Positions 21,301 through 31,599 of a stretch of DNA of 64,000 bases are shown here, piece after piece. How positions within the stretch are numbered: position 1 is the stretch's first letter; each line of letters starts with the position of its first letter. The notes beneath the pieces are model-generated. The model did no database searches and had not been told where the DNA came from. It saw only the letters and a list, made by a program, of their open reading frames with translations. Source of the stretch: Providencia vermicola (GTDB lineage Bacteria > Pseudomonadota > Gammaproteobacteria > Enterobacterales > Enterobacteriaceae); NCBI RefSeq assembly GCF_020381325.1, contig NZ_JAGSPI010000005.1, forward strand, positions 62,001 through 126,000, read 5' to 3'. Made by a program: the position numbers and the translations under genes.

Positions 21301-22371
21301 ATGAAAATAAATAAGCAAAAAATATCTTTTTACATCATTTTAATACTCATTATTGCTGCTGGTGGTTTTTATTACTGGAGTGTGAATTCCGGTGGGTTAC
21401 CCTCTGGTTTTGCGCAAAGTAATGGGCGCATAGAAGCGACAGAGATTGATATTGCGACTAAAACTGCCGGTCGAATTGAAACCATCAATGTAAGAGAAGG
21501 GGATTTTGTCAAAGAAGGGCAAGAATTAGCCCGAATGGATACTCGTGCGCTTCAAGAACAACTCCATGAAGTCCAAGCGCAATTACGCCAAGCGATTAGT
21601 GCTGTTACCACCGCAGAGTCTGCGCTTGCTCAACGCAAAAGTGAAAAAGTAGCCGCTCAGGCAGTGGTGCGTCAACGCGAAGCTGAACTTGATGCTGCAC
21701 AAAAGCGACTTAATCGTTCAAGAACATTGGTGAGAACTAAAGCGGTTTCTCAGCAACAGGTTGATGATGATACCGCGCAAATGCAGGGCTCACGTGCAGC
21801 ATTAGAAGCATCAAAAGCCCAAGTTGCTGCAGCAACATCTGCGATTGACTCTGCAAGCGCAGGCATTGTTCAAGCTAAAAACCGAGTCGATGCAGCAACC
21901 GCTACAGAGCGCCGCATTATGGCTGATTTAGACGACAGTATTTTAAAAGCCCCTCGTAATGGGCGTATTCAATATCGTGTTGCAGAGCCTGGGGAAGTCC
22001 TTGGCGCTGGGGGGCGAGTATTGAATATGGTGGATTTAAGTGATGTATACATGACGTTCTTCTTGCCAACAGAAGATGCAGGAAAAGTAGCTTTGGGAAG
22101 CGATGTGCACATTATTCTCGATGCTGCACCCAATATTGTTATTCCTGCTAAAACAACCTTTGTTGCCAGTGTTGCTCAGTTCACACCAAAAACCGTTGAA
22201 ACACAAAATGAACGCTTAAAACTGATGTTCCGCGTTCGAGCGCGTATCTCCCCTGAATTACTTGAACAACACCTTGAATATGTGAAAACAGGTCTACCAG
22301 GTAAAGCTTATGTCCGTTTGGACTCAAATGAACCTTGGCCTACTGAACTTGAGGTGAGATTACCACAATGA
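21301..22371 (+). CDS. yhiI: HlyD-family membrane fusion protein, YhiI-like
   Basis: A 356-aa periplasmic adaptor (E. coli YhiI is 355). One N-terminal membrane anchor (about 8-28) precedes the lipoyl half-motif [18 protein letters not shown]; a long alanine- and glutamine-rich coiled-coil hairpin (about 85-205) is followed by the second lipoyl half [18 protein letters not shown] and a beta-barrel. It would link the inner-membrane transporter to the outer membrane. It overlaps the next gene by 4 bp and starts the yhiI-rbbA-yhhJ operon. Confidence 0.9.
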   Translation: MKINKQKISFYIILILIIAAGGFYYWSVNSGGLPSGFAQSNGRIEATEIDIATKTAGRIETINVREGDFVKEGQELARMDTRALQEQLHEVQAQLRQAISAVTTAESALAQRKSEKVAAQAVVRQREAELDAAQKRLNRSRTLVRTKAVSQQQVDDDTAQMQGSRAALEASKAQVAAATSAIDSASAGIVQAKNRVDAATATERRIMADLDDSILKAPRNGRIQYRVAEPGEVLGAGGRVLNMVDLSDVYMTFFLPTEDAGKVALGSDVHIILDAAPNIVIPAKTTFVASVAQFTPKTVETQNERLKLMFRVRARISPELLEQHLEYVKTGLPGKAYVRLDSNEPWPTELEVRLPQ

Positions 22372-25124
22372 CCAATAAACTGATGGATGATGTGATTATT
22401 GATATACAGCATGTCAGCCAGCATTATGGTGAAAATTGTGCATTGGATGACATTGTGCTGTCGATTCCAGCTCGCAAGATGGTTGGGTTGATAGGGCCTG
22501 ATGGTGTGGGGAAATCCAGCTTGATTTCATTGATAGCAGGGGCGCGGGCTATTCAACAAGGTAATGTGTTTGTACTTGATGGCGATATGAATGATGCTGA
22601 ACACCGTCGCGCAGTATGCCCTCGAATTGCCTACATGCCGCAAGGACTTGGTAAAAACCTCTACCATACCTTATCCGTGTATGAAAACGTCGACTTTTTC
22701 GGTCGTTTATTTGGCCAGTCAAAGGCGGAAAGGGAATATCGTATTCAGGATCTGCTTGAAAGTACGGGGTTAGCACCTTTTAAAGACCGGCCTGCAGGTA
22801 AGTTATCTGGCGGGATGAAACAAAAACTTGGATTATGCTGTGCATTAATCCATGACCCAGACTTGTTAATTCTTGATGAGCCTACCACAGGGGTTGACCC
22901 CTTATCGCGTGCTCAGTTTTGGGATCTCATTGATCGTATCCGTTTGCGTCAAACTAATATGAGTGTATTAGTGGCAACGGCTTATATGGAAGAAGCTGAG
23001 CGATTCGATTGGCTGGTGGCAATGGATGATGGAAAAGTATTAGCGACAGGGCATGCATCGGAATTAAAATCCCAAACACGATGTGATGATCTAGAAGCGG
23101 CTTTCATTGAATTATTGCCGGAAGAAAAACGCAGTGGCCACAAGAAAGTGCTGATCCCTCCGAGAGACACCTCAAAAGATGATATTATCGCAATTGAAGC
23201 GCAAGATTTAACGATGCGTTTTGGCAATTTCGTTGCTGTTGACCACGTGAATTTTAAGATCCCAAAAGGGGAAATATTCGGTTTTTTAGGTTCAAACGGT
23301 TGCGGTAAATCAACAACGATGAAAATGCTGACTGGGCTTTTGCAGGCGAGTGAAGGGCAGGCTTGGTTATTTGGTCAGGAAATTGACCCGAAAGATATCG
23401 AAACGCGTAAACGCGTTGGATATATGTCACAGGCCTTTTCTCTGTATAGCGAATTGAGTGTGGAACAAAACTTAGTTTTACATGCAAAACTGTTTCATAT
23501 TCCAGAAGACAAAATTGCTCGTCGTGTTGATGACATGTGCCAACGGTTTGAACTTGATGAAGTCAGGGATACCATGCCTGATGATTTACCATTAGGTATA
23601 CGCCAGCGCTTATCTTTAGCGGTTGCGGTGATCCACGAACCCGAGATGCTAATACTGGATGAACCCACATCGGGTGTTGACCCTGTAGCCAGAGATATGT
23701 TCTGGAATTTAATGGTTGATCTATCAAGACGTGACGGCGTCACAATTTTTATCTCCACGCACTTTATGAACGAAGCGGAGCGTTGTGACCGAATATCGCT
23801 AATGCACGCAGGTAAGGTACTTGACTGTGATACCCCGGTAAATCTCACCAAAAAGCGAGGATTGGCGACTCTTGAGGAAACCTTTATTGCTTACTTACAA
23901 GATGCTGTGGGTGATGCAGGACAAGAAACCGAAACCGCACCTGAGTTCCATGTTGATCCAGAGCTAAAAGAACAAGCCACGGAAGCCTTAAAAAAACGCT
24001 TTAGTTTGCGTCGCTTATTCAGCTATTCCATCCGTGAAGGCATGGAGTTGCGACGAGACCCAGTGCGTTCTACACTTGCTTTACTTGGTACGGTGATCCT
24101 GATGTTTATTATGGGCTACGGGATCAGTATGGACGTTGAAAACTTACGTTTTTCTGTGCTAGACCGTGACCAAACAGGCCTGAGCCAAGGTTATACGTTA
24201 AACCTTGCAGGTTCCCGTTATTTTATTGAACAGCCACCTCTACAAGATTATGACGCGCTTGAAGAAGGCATGCGTAGTGGCCAAATCACGGTTGCTATTG
24301 AAATACCGCCGAATTTTGCTCGTGATATTGCCCGTGGAAATAATGTGAAAATCGGTGTTTGGATTGATGGTGCAATGCCAAATCGTGCAGAAACGGTTCG
24401 CGGTTATGTTCAAGCAATGCACCTTGCATGGTTAAGTACCATGGCGGCTAGGCAGCCTGTAGGGGTAGCAGGTATGCCTGCTATTGATATAGAAACGCGG
24501 TATCGTTATAACCCTGACGTACGCAGTTTACCTGCGATTGTTCCCGCCGTTATCCCATTGTTATTAATGATGATTCCAGCGATGTTAAGTGCATTAAGCG
24601 TGGTGCGTGAAAAAGAATTGGGCTCAATTATTAACCTTTATGTCACCCCGATCACCAAATTAGAGTTTTTACTGGGCAAACAGCTCCCCTACATTTTATT
24701 GGGGATGTTTAACTTTGTACTACTTTGTATTTTATCGGTATATATTTTTGGGGTGGAATTTAAAGGCAGTTTTTTAACGTTAACCCTTGCTGCATTTTTG
24801 TACGTTAGTATTGCAACAGGGATTGGATTACTCATCTCTTGCTTCATGAAAAGCCAAATTGCAGCCATTTTTGGTACGTCGATCATCACATTAATACCCG
24901 CTACACAGTTTTCTGGAATGATTGACCCAGTTTCATCATTAGAGGGAATAGGGCGTTGGGTCGGTATGGTTTATCCAACCTCACATTTTCTCACTATCAC
25001 GAGAGGGACTTTCTCCAAAGGTCTTAACTTGTTTGATTTACAGGCATCATTTATCCCGTTGTTGATTACAGTTCCTCTTGTCATCGGGCTGAGCGTGTTG
25101 TTCCTGAAAAAACAGGAGTCCTAA
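22368..25124 (+). CDS. rbbA: ABC transporter with two ATPase domains fused to a permease, RbbA-like
   Basis: A 918-aa fusion, like E. coli RbbA/YhiH (911). ABC domain 1 has [17 protein letters not shown] and [13 protein letters not shown]; domain 2 has GSNGCGKST, a degenerate signature (LPLGIRQR) and [13 protein letters not shown]. The C-terminal third (from about residue 545) is an ABC-2 permease with six membrane helices and a large periplasmic loop. RbbA was described as a ribosome-bound ATPase, but this operon layout suggests an export role. Confidence 0.92.
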   Translation: MTNKLMDDVIIDIQHVSQHYGENCALDDIVLSIPARKMVGLIGPDGVGKSSLISLIAGARAIQQGNVFVLDGDMNDAEHRRAVCPRIAYMPQGLGKNLYHTLSVYENVDFFGRLFGQSKAEREYRIQDLLESTGLAPFKDRPAGKLSGGMKQKLGLCCALIHDPDLLILDEPTTGVDPLSRAQFWDLIDRIRLRQTNMSVLVATAYMEEAERFDWLVAMDDGKVLATGHASELKSQTRCDDLEAAFIELLPEEKRSGHKKVLIPPRDTSKDDIIAIEAQDLTMRFGNFVAVDHVNFKIPKGEIFGFLGSNGCGKSTTMKMLTGLLQASEGQAWLFGQEIDPKDIETRKRVGYMSQAFSLYSELSVEQNLVLHAKLFHIPEDKIARRVDDMCQRFELDEVRDTMPDDLPLGIRQRLSLAVAVIHEPEMLILDEPTSGVDPVARDMFWNLMVDLSRRDGVTIFISTHFMNEAERCDRISLMHAGKVLDCDTPVNLTKKRGLATLEETFIAYLQDAVGDAGQETETAPEFHVDPELKEQATEALKKRFSLRRLFSYSIREGMELRRDPVRSTLALLGTVILMFIMGYGISMDVENLRFSVLDRDQTGLSQGYTLNLAGSRYFIEQPPLQDYDALEEGMRSGQITVAIEIPPNFARDIARGNNVKIGVWIDGAMPNRAETVRGYVQAMHLAWLSTMAARQPVGVAGMPAIDIETRYRYNPDVRSLPAIVPAVIPLLLMMIPAMLSALSVVREKELGSIINLYVTPITKLEFLLGKQLPYILLGMFNFVLLCILSVYIFGVEFKGSFLTLTLAAFLYVSIATGIGLLISCFMKSQIAAIFGTSIITLIPATQFSGMIDPVSSLEGIGRWVGMVYPTSHFLTITRGTFSKGLNLFDLQASFIPLLITVPLVIGLSVLFLKKQES

Positions 25125-26254
25125 TGATGATACGTAAAATTCAAAATATCTTTAATTTAGGTGTTAAGGAGTTACGAAGCTTAGGGCGTGATAAAGCAAT
25201 GCTGGCTTTGATTGTTTTCGCTTTTACGGTTTCGATTTATTCATCCGCAACGGTGACGCCAGGGTCTTTACATAACGCCCCGATAGCCATTGCAGACCAA
25301 GATAAGTCACAGTTATCAAACCGGATTATTAATAGCTTTTATGCCCCTTATTTTTTACCGCCTGCGGATATTACGCCTGACCAAATAGATGGCTTACTTA
25401 ACCGAGGTTCATATACTTTTGCCTTGGATATTCCGCCTAATTTTCAACGGGATGTCTTAGCTGGCAGGAACCCTGAAATTCAAGTGAATATTGACGCAAC
25501 ACGTATGAGCCAAGCATTTTTAGGGAATAGTTATATTCAAAATATTACCCTTGGTGAGGTCAATGAGTTCTTAGCGAAATACCGTAGTAATGCGAGCTTA
25601 CCTGTTGATTTGGAAGTACGGATGCGCTTTAACCCTAACCTAACCCAATCGTGGTTTGGTTCGGTAATGGCAATTATTAACAATATCACTATGTTATCGA
25701 TTGTTTTAACGGGGGCAGCGTTGATCCGTGAACGAGAGCATGGCACGGTTGAGCACCTAATGGTGATGCCATTGACGCCTTTTGAGATCATGATGTCTAA
25801 AATATGGTCAATGGGATTGGTGGTGCTGATTGCTTCAGGAGTTTCATTGATGCTAGTGGTGAAAACACTACTGCAAGTCCCAATCGAAGGCTCGATTTTG
25901 CTCTTTATGTGTGGCGTTGCTTTAAGTCTTTTTGCGACAACATCAATAGGTATTTTTATGGGGACAATCGCCCGTTCAATGCCACAGTTTGGGTTATTAA
26001 TGATTTTAGTCTTATTGCCATTGAATATGCTTTCCGGGGGGATGACGGCGCGGGAAAGTATGCCACAATTAGTGCAAGATATTATGTTAACGATGCCGAC
26101 CACCCACTTTGTTAGTCTTGCTCAGGCTATTTTATATCGTGGGGCAGGCTTCCAGATTGTTTGGTCACAGTTTGCTATTTTACTAGTTATTGGCAGTGTT
26201 TTCTTTGCACTCGCCTTAATTCGTTTTCGCAAAACCATTGCCACAATGGCGTAA
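25124..26254 (+). CDS. yhhJ: ABC-2 type permease, YhhJ-like
   Basis: A 376-aa membrane protein (E. coli YhhJ about 375) with one N-terminal helix, a large periplasmic domain and five C-terminal helices. REREHGTVEHLMVMPLTPFEIMMSKIW is the ABC-2 permease signature region. It overlaps rbbA by one base (TAATG) and completes the exporter. Confidence 0.92.
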   Translation: MMIRKIQNIFNLGVKELRSLGRDKAMLALIVFAFTVSIYSSATVTPGSLHNAPIAIADQDKSQLSNRIINSFYAPYFLPPADITPDQIDGLLNRGSYTFALDIPPNFQRDVLAGRNPEIQVNIDATRMSQAFLGNSYIQNITLGEVNEFLAKYRSNASLPVDLEVRMRFNPNLTQSWFGSVMAIINNITMLSIVLTGAALIREREHGTVEHLMVMPLTPFEIMMSKIWSMGLVVLIASGVSLMLVVKTLLQVPIEGSILLFMCGVALSLFATTSIGIFMGTIARSMPQFGLLMILVLLPLNMLSGGMTARESMPQLVQDIMLTMPTTHFVSLAQAILYRGAGFQIVWSQFAILLVIGSVFFALALIRFRKTIATMA

Positions 26255-26282
26255 TAACATCCTAAATTACCGACCTAAAAAT

Positions 26283-26318
26283 AAAACGCTTGCTGAATAC
26301 CTCAGTAAGCGTTTTAAT
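26283..26318 (+). terminator. Terminator of yhiI-rbbA-yhhJ
   Basis: AAAACGCTT-gCTGA / TCAG-t-AAGCGTTTT forms a long stem with one mismatch, 29 bp after yhhJ, ending in TTTTAA. Confidence 0.75.
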
Positions 26319-26346
26319 AAATAGCCTATCAATTATTAATAAATGA

Positions 26347-26383
26347 TTAGATTATGCCTATCAAATCGATAGCGCGTACTGAT
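26347..26383. promoter_or_regulatory. OxyR-like binding site upstream of ahpC
   Basis: The central CTAT-N7-ATAG of the OxyR motif is exact at 26358-26372. Over the full four-element ATAGnTnnnAnCTAT tandem I count about 15 of 20 defined bases. It is 58 bp upstream of ahpC, a classic OxyR target. Confidence 0.6.
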
Positions 26384-26440
26384 TGGATTAAGTCACTGTA
26401 AAACAGTAACTTAATAAGCAACCAAACAGGAGAACATCAT

Positions 26441-27004
26441 ATGTCATTAATTAATACTCAAATCAAACCTTTTACTAACCAAGCATTTAAAGATGGCAAA
26501 TTCATCGAAGTTTCTGAAAAAGATGTTGCGGGTAAATGGAGCGTTTTCTTCTTTTATCCAGCTGACTTTACGTTTGTTTGCCCAACTGAACTGGGTGATG
26601 TTGCAGACCACTACGACGAATTCCAAAAATTAGGTGTTGAAATTTTCTCTGTTTCTACCGACACACATTTTACTCATAAAGCATGGCACGCAAGTTCAGA
26701 CACCATCGGTAAAATCAAATATGCGATGATCGGCGACCCAACAGGCGCATTAACGCGTAACTTTGAAAACATGCGTGAAGCTGAAGGTTTAGCAGACCGT
26801 GGTACATTCGTCGTTGACCCACAAGGTATCATCCAAGCGATTGAAATCACTGCTGAAGGTATTGGTCGTGATGCAGCAGATTTACTGCGCAAAGTGAAAG
26901 CGGCTCAGTACGTTGCAAGCCATCCAGGTGAAGTTTGCCCAGCTAAATGGAAAGAAGGTGATGCTACATTGTCTCCATCTTTAGATTTAGTCGGCAAAAT
27001 CTAA
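26441..27004 (+). CDS. ahpC: Alkyl hydroperoxide reductase subunit C (2-Cys peroxiredoxin)
   Basis: A 187-aa protein identical in length to E. coli AhpC. The peroxidatic cysteine is C47 in [16 protein letters not shown] and the resolving cysteine C166 is in [10 protein letters not shown]. It reduces H2O2 and organic peroxides and is recycled by AhpF, encoded next. The start has an AGGAGA site. Confidence 0.98.
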   Translation: MSLINTQIKPFTNQAFKDGKFIEVSEKDVAGKWSVFFFYPADFTFVCPTELGDVADHYDEFQKLGVEIFSVSTDTHFTHKAWHASSDTIGKIKYAMIGDPTGALTRNFENMREAEGLADRGTFVVDPQGIIQAIEITAEGIGRDAADLLRKVKAAQYVASHPGEVCPAKWKEGDATLSPSLDLVGKI

Positions 27005-27033
27005 TTAATCTTTTGATTGAATATTAGATGACT

Positions 27034-27077
27034 CAAGTTACAGGCGTTTAGTGCAATGATGCCTTGCCTGTAACTTG
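27034..27077 (+). other. Long stem-loop between ahpC and ahpF
   Basis: A perfect 12-bp stem CAAGTTACAGGC / GCCTGTAACTTG with a 20-nt loop and no T run, so it is unlikely to be a simple terminator. Such intercistronic hairpins often stabilise the upstream mRNA, matching the high AhpC to AhpF ratio. Confidence 0.65.
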
Positions 27078-27130
27078 CAGTATGGCGGGTATATGTACCC
27101 GATTTTAGGATTAAAATTAAAGGGGATTAC

Positions 27131-28705
27131 ATGCTCGACAACAATTTACAGGCCCAATTAAAAGCCTATTTAGAACGTTTAACTAAACCCGTTGAATTAG
27201 TTGCCAATTTAGACGACAGCCAAAAATCAAACGAAATTAAGCAATTACTCGATCAAATTGCCTCGCTGTCTGACAAAGTGAGTGTACGTGAAGAACGTAA
27301 CAGTGCGATAAGAACGCCATCATTTTTAATTACTAACCCAGGTATTGATAGCGGTTTGCGTTTTGCAGGATCGCCACTGGGACACGAATTTACCTCTCTT
27401 GTGCTAGCACTATTGCAAATTGGTGGGCATCCATCGAAAGAAGCTCAAGAGTTATTGGAACAAGTAAAAGGCCTTGAAGGCGAGTTCCAATTCGAAACTT
27501 ATTATTCACTATCATGCCATAACTGCCCAGACGTTGTTCAGGCATTGAATTTAATGGCAGTTTTAAACCCAAATATCAGCCATACCGCTATTGATGGAGC
27601 GCTTTTCCAACATGAAATTGATGAACGTAATGTGATGGGCGTTCCAGCCGTTTACCTAAACGGCAAAGAATTTGGCCAAGGCCGTATGACATTGAGTGAA
27701 ATTGTCAGCAAAGTTGATACTAACGCAGATGCACGTGCCGCTAAGTCATTGACTGAACGTGACCCTTTTGAAGTGCTAGTGATTGGTAGCGGCCCCGCGG
27801 GTGCATCAGCTGCAATTTACACCGCACGTAAAGGTATCCGCACAGGTGTTATCGGTGAGCGCTTTGGTGGCCAAGTAATGGATACTGTTGATATTGAAAA
27901 CTATATTTCTGTTATCAAAACGGAAGGTGCCATTTTTGCAGGCGCGTTGAAAAACCACGTTGATAGCTATGATGTCGATGTTATTGATGGACAATCAGTT
28001 GCTAAACTGATCCCAGCCGCTGAAGAAGGTGGTTTACACCAAATCGAAACAGCATCTGGTGGTATTTTAAAATCACGCAGCATTATTATTTCGACAGGTG
28101 CGCGTTGGAGAAACATGGGCGTTCCTGGTGAACAAGAGTATCGCACCAAAGGGGTGACATTCTGCCCACACTGTGACGGTCCATTGTTTAAAGGTAAACG
28201 CGTTGCGGTTATAGGTGGTGGTAACTCAGGTATTGAAGCTGCCATAGATTTAGCCGGTGTGGTTGAGCATGTCACCGTGCTTGAATTTGCGCCAGAACTA
28301 AAAGCAGACTCCGTGTTACAACAAAAAGCACGTAGCTTGAAGAATGTCGATATTATTGTAAATGCGCAAACCCTTGAAGTAAAAGGTGATGGTAGCAAAA
28401 TGACTAGCCTTGAGTATAAAGACCGCACAGACGAAAGCGTGCATTCTTTAGAGGTTGCAGGTGCATTTGTACAAATCGGTTTATTGCCAAATACCAATTG
28501 GTTAGGTGATACAGTTGCAAGAAACCGTATGGGTGAAATTGAAATCGACGCACGTAATGAAACCAGTGTGAAAGGTATTTTCGCCGCAGGGGATTGTACA
28601 ACAGTGCCTTACAAGCAAATTATCATCTCTGCTGGAGAAGGGGCAAAAGCCGCACTTAGCGCCTTTGATTACCTAATCCGCACAAGTACCAGAACCGCTG
28701 AATAG
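27131..28705 (+). CDS. ahpF: Alkyl hydroperoxide reductase subunit F
   Basis: A 524-aa flavoprotein disulfide reductase (E. coli 521). The N-terminal domain has the thioredoxin-like motif SCHNCPDVV. The FAD motif is [17 protein letters not shown], the redox CxxC is FCPHCDG, and the NADH motif is [15 protein letters not shown]. The C-terminal FAD segment is [27 protein letters not shown]-like. It transfers electrons from NADH to AhpC. Confidence 0.97.
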   Translation: MLDNNLQAQLKAYLERLTKPVELVANLDDSQKSNEIKQLLDQIASLSDKVSVREERNSAIRTPSFLITNPGIDSGLRFAGSPLGHEFTSLVLALLQIGGHPSKEAQELLEQVKGLEGEFQFETYYSLSCHNCPDVVQALNLMAVLNPNISHTAIDGALFQHEIDERNVMGVPAVYLNGKEFGQGRMTLSEIVSKVDTNADARAAKSLTERDPFEVLVIGSGPAGASAAIYTARKGIRTGVIGERFGGQVMDTVDIENYISVIKTEGAIFAGALKNHVDSYDVDVIDGQSVAKLIPAAEEGGLHQIETASGGILKSRSIIISTGARWRNMGVPGEQEYRTKGVTFCPHCDGPLFKGKRVAVIGGGNSGIEAAIDLAGVVEHVTVLEFAPELKADSVLQQKARSLKNVDIIVNAQTLEVKGDGSKMTSLEYKDRTDESVHSLEVAGAFVQIGLLPNTNWLGDTVARNRMGEIEIDARNETSVKGIFAAGDCTTVPYKQIIISAGEGAKAALSAFDYLIRTSTRTAE

Positions 28706-28740
28706 GTGTAATTTACTTTATATTCAGTGAGTTGTAGTCA

Positions 28741-28771
28741 AAAGGCACTCGGGGGCGAGTGCCTTTTTTTT
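28741..28771 (+). terminator. Terminator of ahpCF
   Basis: An 11-bp stem AAAGGCACTCG / CGAGTGCCTTT followed by a run of eight T residues. The prophage left end lies just beyond. Confidence 0.92.
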
Positions 28772-28818
28772 GTGCATAATCTGTACAAAAAAGGCTCAAA
28801 AGTGCCTAAAAGTGTTCA

Positions 28819-28905
28819 AGTGTGGACAACTTGTGGACGATCTAAACGTTGATTTGGTGGTACTTACAGCGGAGAAATGCATCCCAGTGTGGACAATTTG
28901 TGGAC
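28819..28905. repeat. int arm sites: Integrase arm-type repeats
   Basis: Four copies of TGTGGAC at 28821, 28832, 28888 and 28899 form two pairs, each with 11-bp internal spacing; the two 20-bp units (28819-28838, 28886-28905) differ at one base. They resemble the arm-type Int sites of P2 att and lie between the ahpF terminator and int, so attL is probably within 28772-28966. The core cannot be fixed without the right end. Confidence 0.7.
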
Positions 28906-28966
28906 ATGCAAAAGTTAAATTTGTATTGCTTTTCGTCGTCAAAATCATCCTAAAACGAACAATCTA

Positions 28967-29953
28967 TTAAGCTAACTCTGTGCCTCCTTTTAATGGATTA
29001 TACGTAATCGCATCTTGAAGAAAGTCTGGTGCAAAGTGTGCGTAGGTCAGTGTTTGTTGTAATGTCGAGTGACCTAAGATCCTCTGCAAAGTAATAATAC
29101 TGCCGCCATTCATCATAAAATGGGTCGCGAAAGTATGCCGTAATGCGTGCGTGGCTTGGCCCTGTGGCATGTCAGGCTTAATGGTCTTTATGTGTTTTCT
29201 AAACATATCATAAGAGGTGTTTGGAAAAAGTAGACCGGATTTTCGCGTACAGACCTTATCTGCGACTTCTTGGGAAATCGGCACAATGCGCGCTTTGCCT
29301 GTTTTGGTAAAAGTGAAACGGATTTTATTTTGGATCACGTGCTCGCGTTTTAATTTAACGGCTTCCCCCCAACGCGCGCCGGTGCTTAAACATAAAATAG
29401 CCACTTTTTTATTATCACCTTTTAATATATTCAGCAGCAGCCCAATTTCTTCATGCGTTAAATAGGACATCTCAGTCGCTTTTTGCTTTAACCGTGATAG
29501 CCCTCGAATTGGGTGTTTACCCATAAATAAATCCGTGCGCTTTAAGGCGGTAAATATGCCGCTTATCGCTGAAAAATCACGGTTTATCGTGGAGGGTTTG
29601 ATACCCGCAGCGAGCCGGAGTTCGCGGTAAAGTGCTAATTGCTTATCGGTTAATAAGCACATTGGCGGGTTATCGAGTGCGGTCGCAATGCGTGTTGCCC
29701 TTAATAACGTGTCCCGCGCATAGTCGCTACTTTTACCAAAGGTGTTCCACCACAAATCAATTAAGTCTTGTAGCGGCCGAATATCATTGGATTTATCTAA
29801 CCAATCTTTATGCATTTTGTTTGATAGGGCGTAACGCTCAAACAAAACGGCTTCGTGTTTTGTATCAAATCGACGTCTGACGCGTTTTCCTTGACGGCCA
29901 GCCGGTCTAATGTCCACTTCATATTGACCATCTTCGAGTTTCTTAATTGCCAT
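28967..29953 (-). CDS. int: P2-type tyrosine recombinase (integrase)
   Basis: A 328-aa integrase. The start at 29953 (MAIKKLEDGQYEVDIRPAGR) is chosen because it opens the conserved domain and has a GGAGGG site at about 7 nt; the frame extends 15 codons upstream. Catalytic residues are all visible: R194 in TGARWGE, H269-x-x-R272 in HALRHTFATHF, H295 in LGHSTLQQ and the nucleophile Y304. It catalyses prophage integration and excision, with Cox as directionality factor. Confidence 0.93.
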   Translation of the reverse strand: MAIKKLEDGQYEVDIRPAGRQGKRVRRRFDTKHEAVLFERYALSNKMHKDWLDKSNDIRPLQDLIDLWWNTFGKSSDYARDTLLRATRIATALDNPPMCLLTDKQLALYRELRLAAGIKPSTINRDFSAISGIFTALKRTDLFMGKHPIRGLSRLKQKATEMSYLTHEEIGLLLNILKGDNKKVAILCLSTGARWGEAVKLKREHVIQNKIRFTFTKTGKARIVPISQEVADKVCTRKSGLLFPNTSYDMFRKHIKTIKPDMPQGQATHALRHTFATHFMMNGGSIITLQRILGHSTLQQTLTYAHFAPDFLQDAITYNPLKGGTELA

Positions 29954-30016
29954 AAGAAAGCCCTCCGAGGGTCGATTGGCCTTGCGAGTTAACCTCACAA
30001 AATGCCTGATAAATTG

Positions 30017-30316
30017 TTAACCAGTTTTCTTGTCTGAGTGGGGTGAGCCTGAATTTTCGTGCCCAGTGTGCGCTAAAGCCGGTGCTATTTGGCCAGCTTC
30101 GGGATTCACCTCATCGAACATGAACCAATCGCGGTATTTTCTGAACCGTTTAACTGCAAATATTTTCACGCCAGATTCAAAGGTCATTTTTGATTTATCA
30201 CTCTCATAGCCGTGATAAGTGGCATAGTTTAGCCCCGTCAAATCTGCCAACTCTCTTTTTGTCATTTGTTCGGAATTGCGAATAAGCCGCAATTTCTCTC
30301 CTTGCGTTCTTGACAT
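30017..30316 (-). CDS. C: P2 C-like immunity repressor
   Basis: A 99-aa protein, exactly the size of P2 C, starting at MSRTQGEKLRLIRNSEQM (30316); the longer open frame lacks support. The helix-turn-helix is MTKRELADLTGLNYATYHGYES. It is divergent from cox, the typical P2 immunity switch, and would repress the early promoter. Confidence 0.85.
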   Translation of the reverse strand: MSRTQGEKLRLIRNSEQMTKRELADLTGLNYATYHGYESDKSKMTFESGVKIFAVKRFRKYRDWFMFDEVNPEAGQIAPALAHTGHENSGSPHSDKKTG

Positions 30317-30418
30317 TATATTGAGAACTCCATATTGTATCGAGTAATTGATATTTACTTTGCATTGATGCAAAGAGTCCTAAAGCGCTAGAAAGCGCCT
30401 GACATAAGAGGGTAGCAG
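30317..30418. promoter_or_regulatory. C / cox divergent early control region
   Basis: A 102-bp gap between repressor and cox. It contains a perfect palindrome CTTTGCATTGATGCAAAG (30358-30375) and a direct repeat AAAGCGC (30382 and 30392). The P2 repressor uses direct-repeat operators; which of these elements is the operator here is open. Confidence 0.5.
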
Positions 30419-30685
30419 ATGAGAGAGAAAATCGTAAGTCTGTCAGATGTTGTGACTGAGGAAAAATTCGCTGAGTTGATTGGTAAGCCAGCAAGCGCAG
30501 TGGCAGATATGCGTAAAGCAGGTAAGTTACCGATTGTTCAGATGAAAAGACCTGGCTCTAGTCGTGCGGAGAATTATGTGTATTTGCCTGCGTGGAATAA
30601 TGGTTTAAGGCTTGCGTATGAGTCGTTACCAGTAGAAATGCGCGACGGTTGGTTGGTGTGGCTGGGTTTAGGTAAGCCACAATGA
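30419..30685 (+). CDS. cox: Cox excisionase / early transcription regulator
   Basis: An 88-aa protein very like P2 Cox (91 aa): an N-terminal helix-turn-helix (FAELIGKPASAVADMRKAGKLPIV) and the highly conserved tail beginning VYLPAWNNGLRLAYES and ending WLGLG. It directs excision and represses the lysogenic promoter. Overlaps the next gene by 4 bp. Confidence 0.92.
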   Translation: MREKIVSLSDVVTEEKFAELIGKPASAVADMRKAGKLPIVQMKRPGSSRAENYVYLPAWNNGLRLAYESLPVEMRDGWLVWLGLGKPQ

Positions 30686-30879
30686 GTCAGGTTATTCGTG
30701 TGAGCCATCATTGCACTGTGTATCGTGGGTTTACGATTATTACGTTACCACGCAAGAAGCAGACACCAATCACACGTTATCACGTTTGGCATTTAGGGGA
30801 GTCGTTCGGCAAGTTTGATGCAATGGCTGAAGCGACAAAATATATAGATGGGTTGTGGAGGATGAAAGGTGGAAAGTAA
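30682..30879 (+). CDS. Small early phage protein, unknown function
   Basis: A 65-aa basic protein whose ATG overlaps the cox stop (ATGA), indicating translational coupling. No recognised motif; YRGFTIITLPRKK and AMAEATKYIDGLW recall small P2-group early proteins. Confidence 0.65.
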   Translation: MSQVIRVSHHCTVYRGFTIITLPRKKQTPITRYHVWHLGESFGKFDAMAEATKYIDGLWRMKGGK

Positions 30880-31180
30880 TTTAAATGTGCTCATTAAAGA
30901 GAAAAAATTAGAAATTGTTGAATATGTTACAACAACGCTTGTACCTCTAATTGTTGGTGATTATAGAACGGCTATATCACTAGATGATGCGATCTATGCA
31001 ATAGAAAATACATTCGCTGGTTTAGATGAAAATGACAAATTTTTGGAAAATAAATTAAATATAATTTCATCAATCCTAAAGAAAGATATTGATTGGGCTT
31101 CAACTACTGACGCAGAAATAAATAATAAACTTCGTGAAATAAATGAAAACATTAATAGAGCCTTAAATATAATTAAGTAA
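30869..31180 (+). CDS. Small early phage protein, unknown function
   Basis: A 103-aa acidic helical protein with a GTG start overlapping the previous gene by 11 bp and a GGAGG site upstream. AT-rich compared with cox. No recognised domain. Confidence 0.6.
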   Translation: MESNLNVLIKEKKLEIVEYVTTTLVPLIVGDYRTAISLDDAIYAIENTFAGLDENDKFLENKLNIISSILKKDIDWASTTDAEINNKLREINENINRALNIIK

Positions 31181-31186
31181 GGCTCT
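31157..31186. terminator. Stem-loop between convergent small genes
   Basis: A 9-bp stem AGAGCCTTA / TAAGGCTCT with a 12-nt loop at the stop of the rightward gene, without a clear T run. It may end transcription from either side. Confidence 0.45.
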
Positions 31187-31200
31187 GATACTAAAAGATA

Positions 31201-31362
31201 TTACTTTTCTTGTAATTTTTCGTTGAGCAATTTTTCAAGTACAGGATAAATTATTGGAAAATCATACTCAATGTTTGGAAGAGTCGTATGTTCACCTCTT
31301 TTTGTACAAATAGCTTTCATCGTTTGTTCAAATAAAAATTTAACTTTTTCTTCATGAGTCAT
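31201..31362 (-). CDS. 53-aa leftward small protein, unknown function
   Basis: ATG at 31362 with an AAGGAT site 8 nt upstream opens a 53-codon frame (MTHEEKVKFLFEQTMKAIC at the start, EKLLNEKLQEK at the end) ending at TAA 31201. It runs against all neighbouring early genes. Helical, charged, one cysteine; no known family. Confidence 0.5.
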   Translation of the reverse strand: MTHEEKVKFLFEQTMKAICTKRGEHTTLPNIEYDFPIIYPVLEKLLNEKLQEK

Positions 31363-31599
31363 AGTTCAATATCCTTTAGTCGGTGGTTGTTATGCCTGAT
31401 TCTGGTCAAGAAATTGCAGGCATAGCAAATATACCACACACCATGTTGCCGATCATGGTTAAAAAAATCGGATTAAATATCGCAAGGTGATTATTAATAT
31501 AGAAAATAATCAGAATTAGATAGTAATTAAATAATCAAATCATTAAACAATGACCTTTATCGGTCAGGGCTTTTTATTACCTAAAAATGAGGTTTTAAA
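31363..31599. other. Gene-free early interval
   Basis: AT-rich DNA. A short stem TGACC / GGTCA at 31552-31569 followed by GCTTTTT may be a weak terminator just before the next small gene. Confidence 0.35.

Noticed and set aside
25537-26103. 188-codon leftward frame inside yhhJ
   Set aside because: Antisense shadow of a well-supported membrane protein gene; composition is an artefact of the complementary strand.
27967-28497. 176-codon leftward frame inside ahpF
   Set aside because: Antisense shadow of ahpF, serine- and cysteine-rich, no ribosome site.
28770-28970. 66-codon rightward frame between ahpF and int
   Set aside because: It runs through the arm-type repeats and attL region, has unusual cysteine-rich composition and no good ribosome site.
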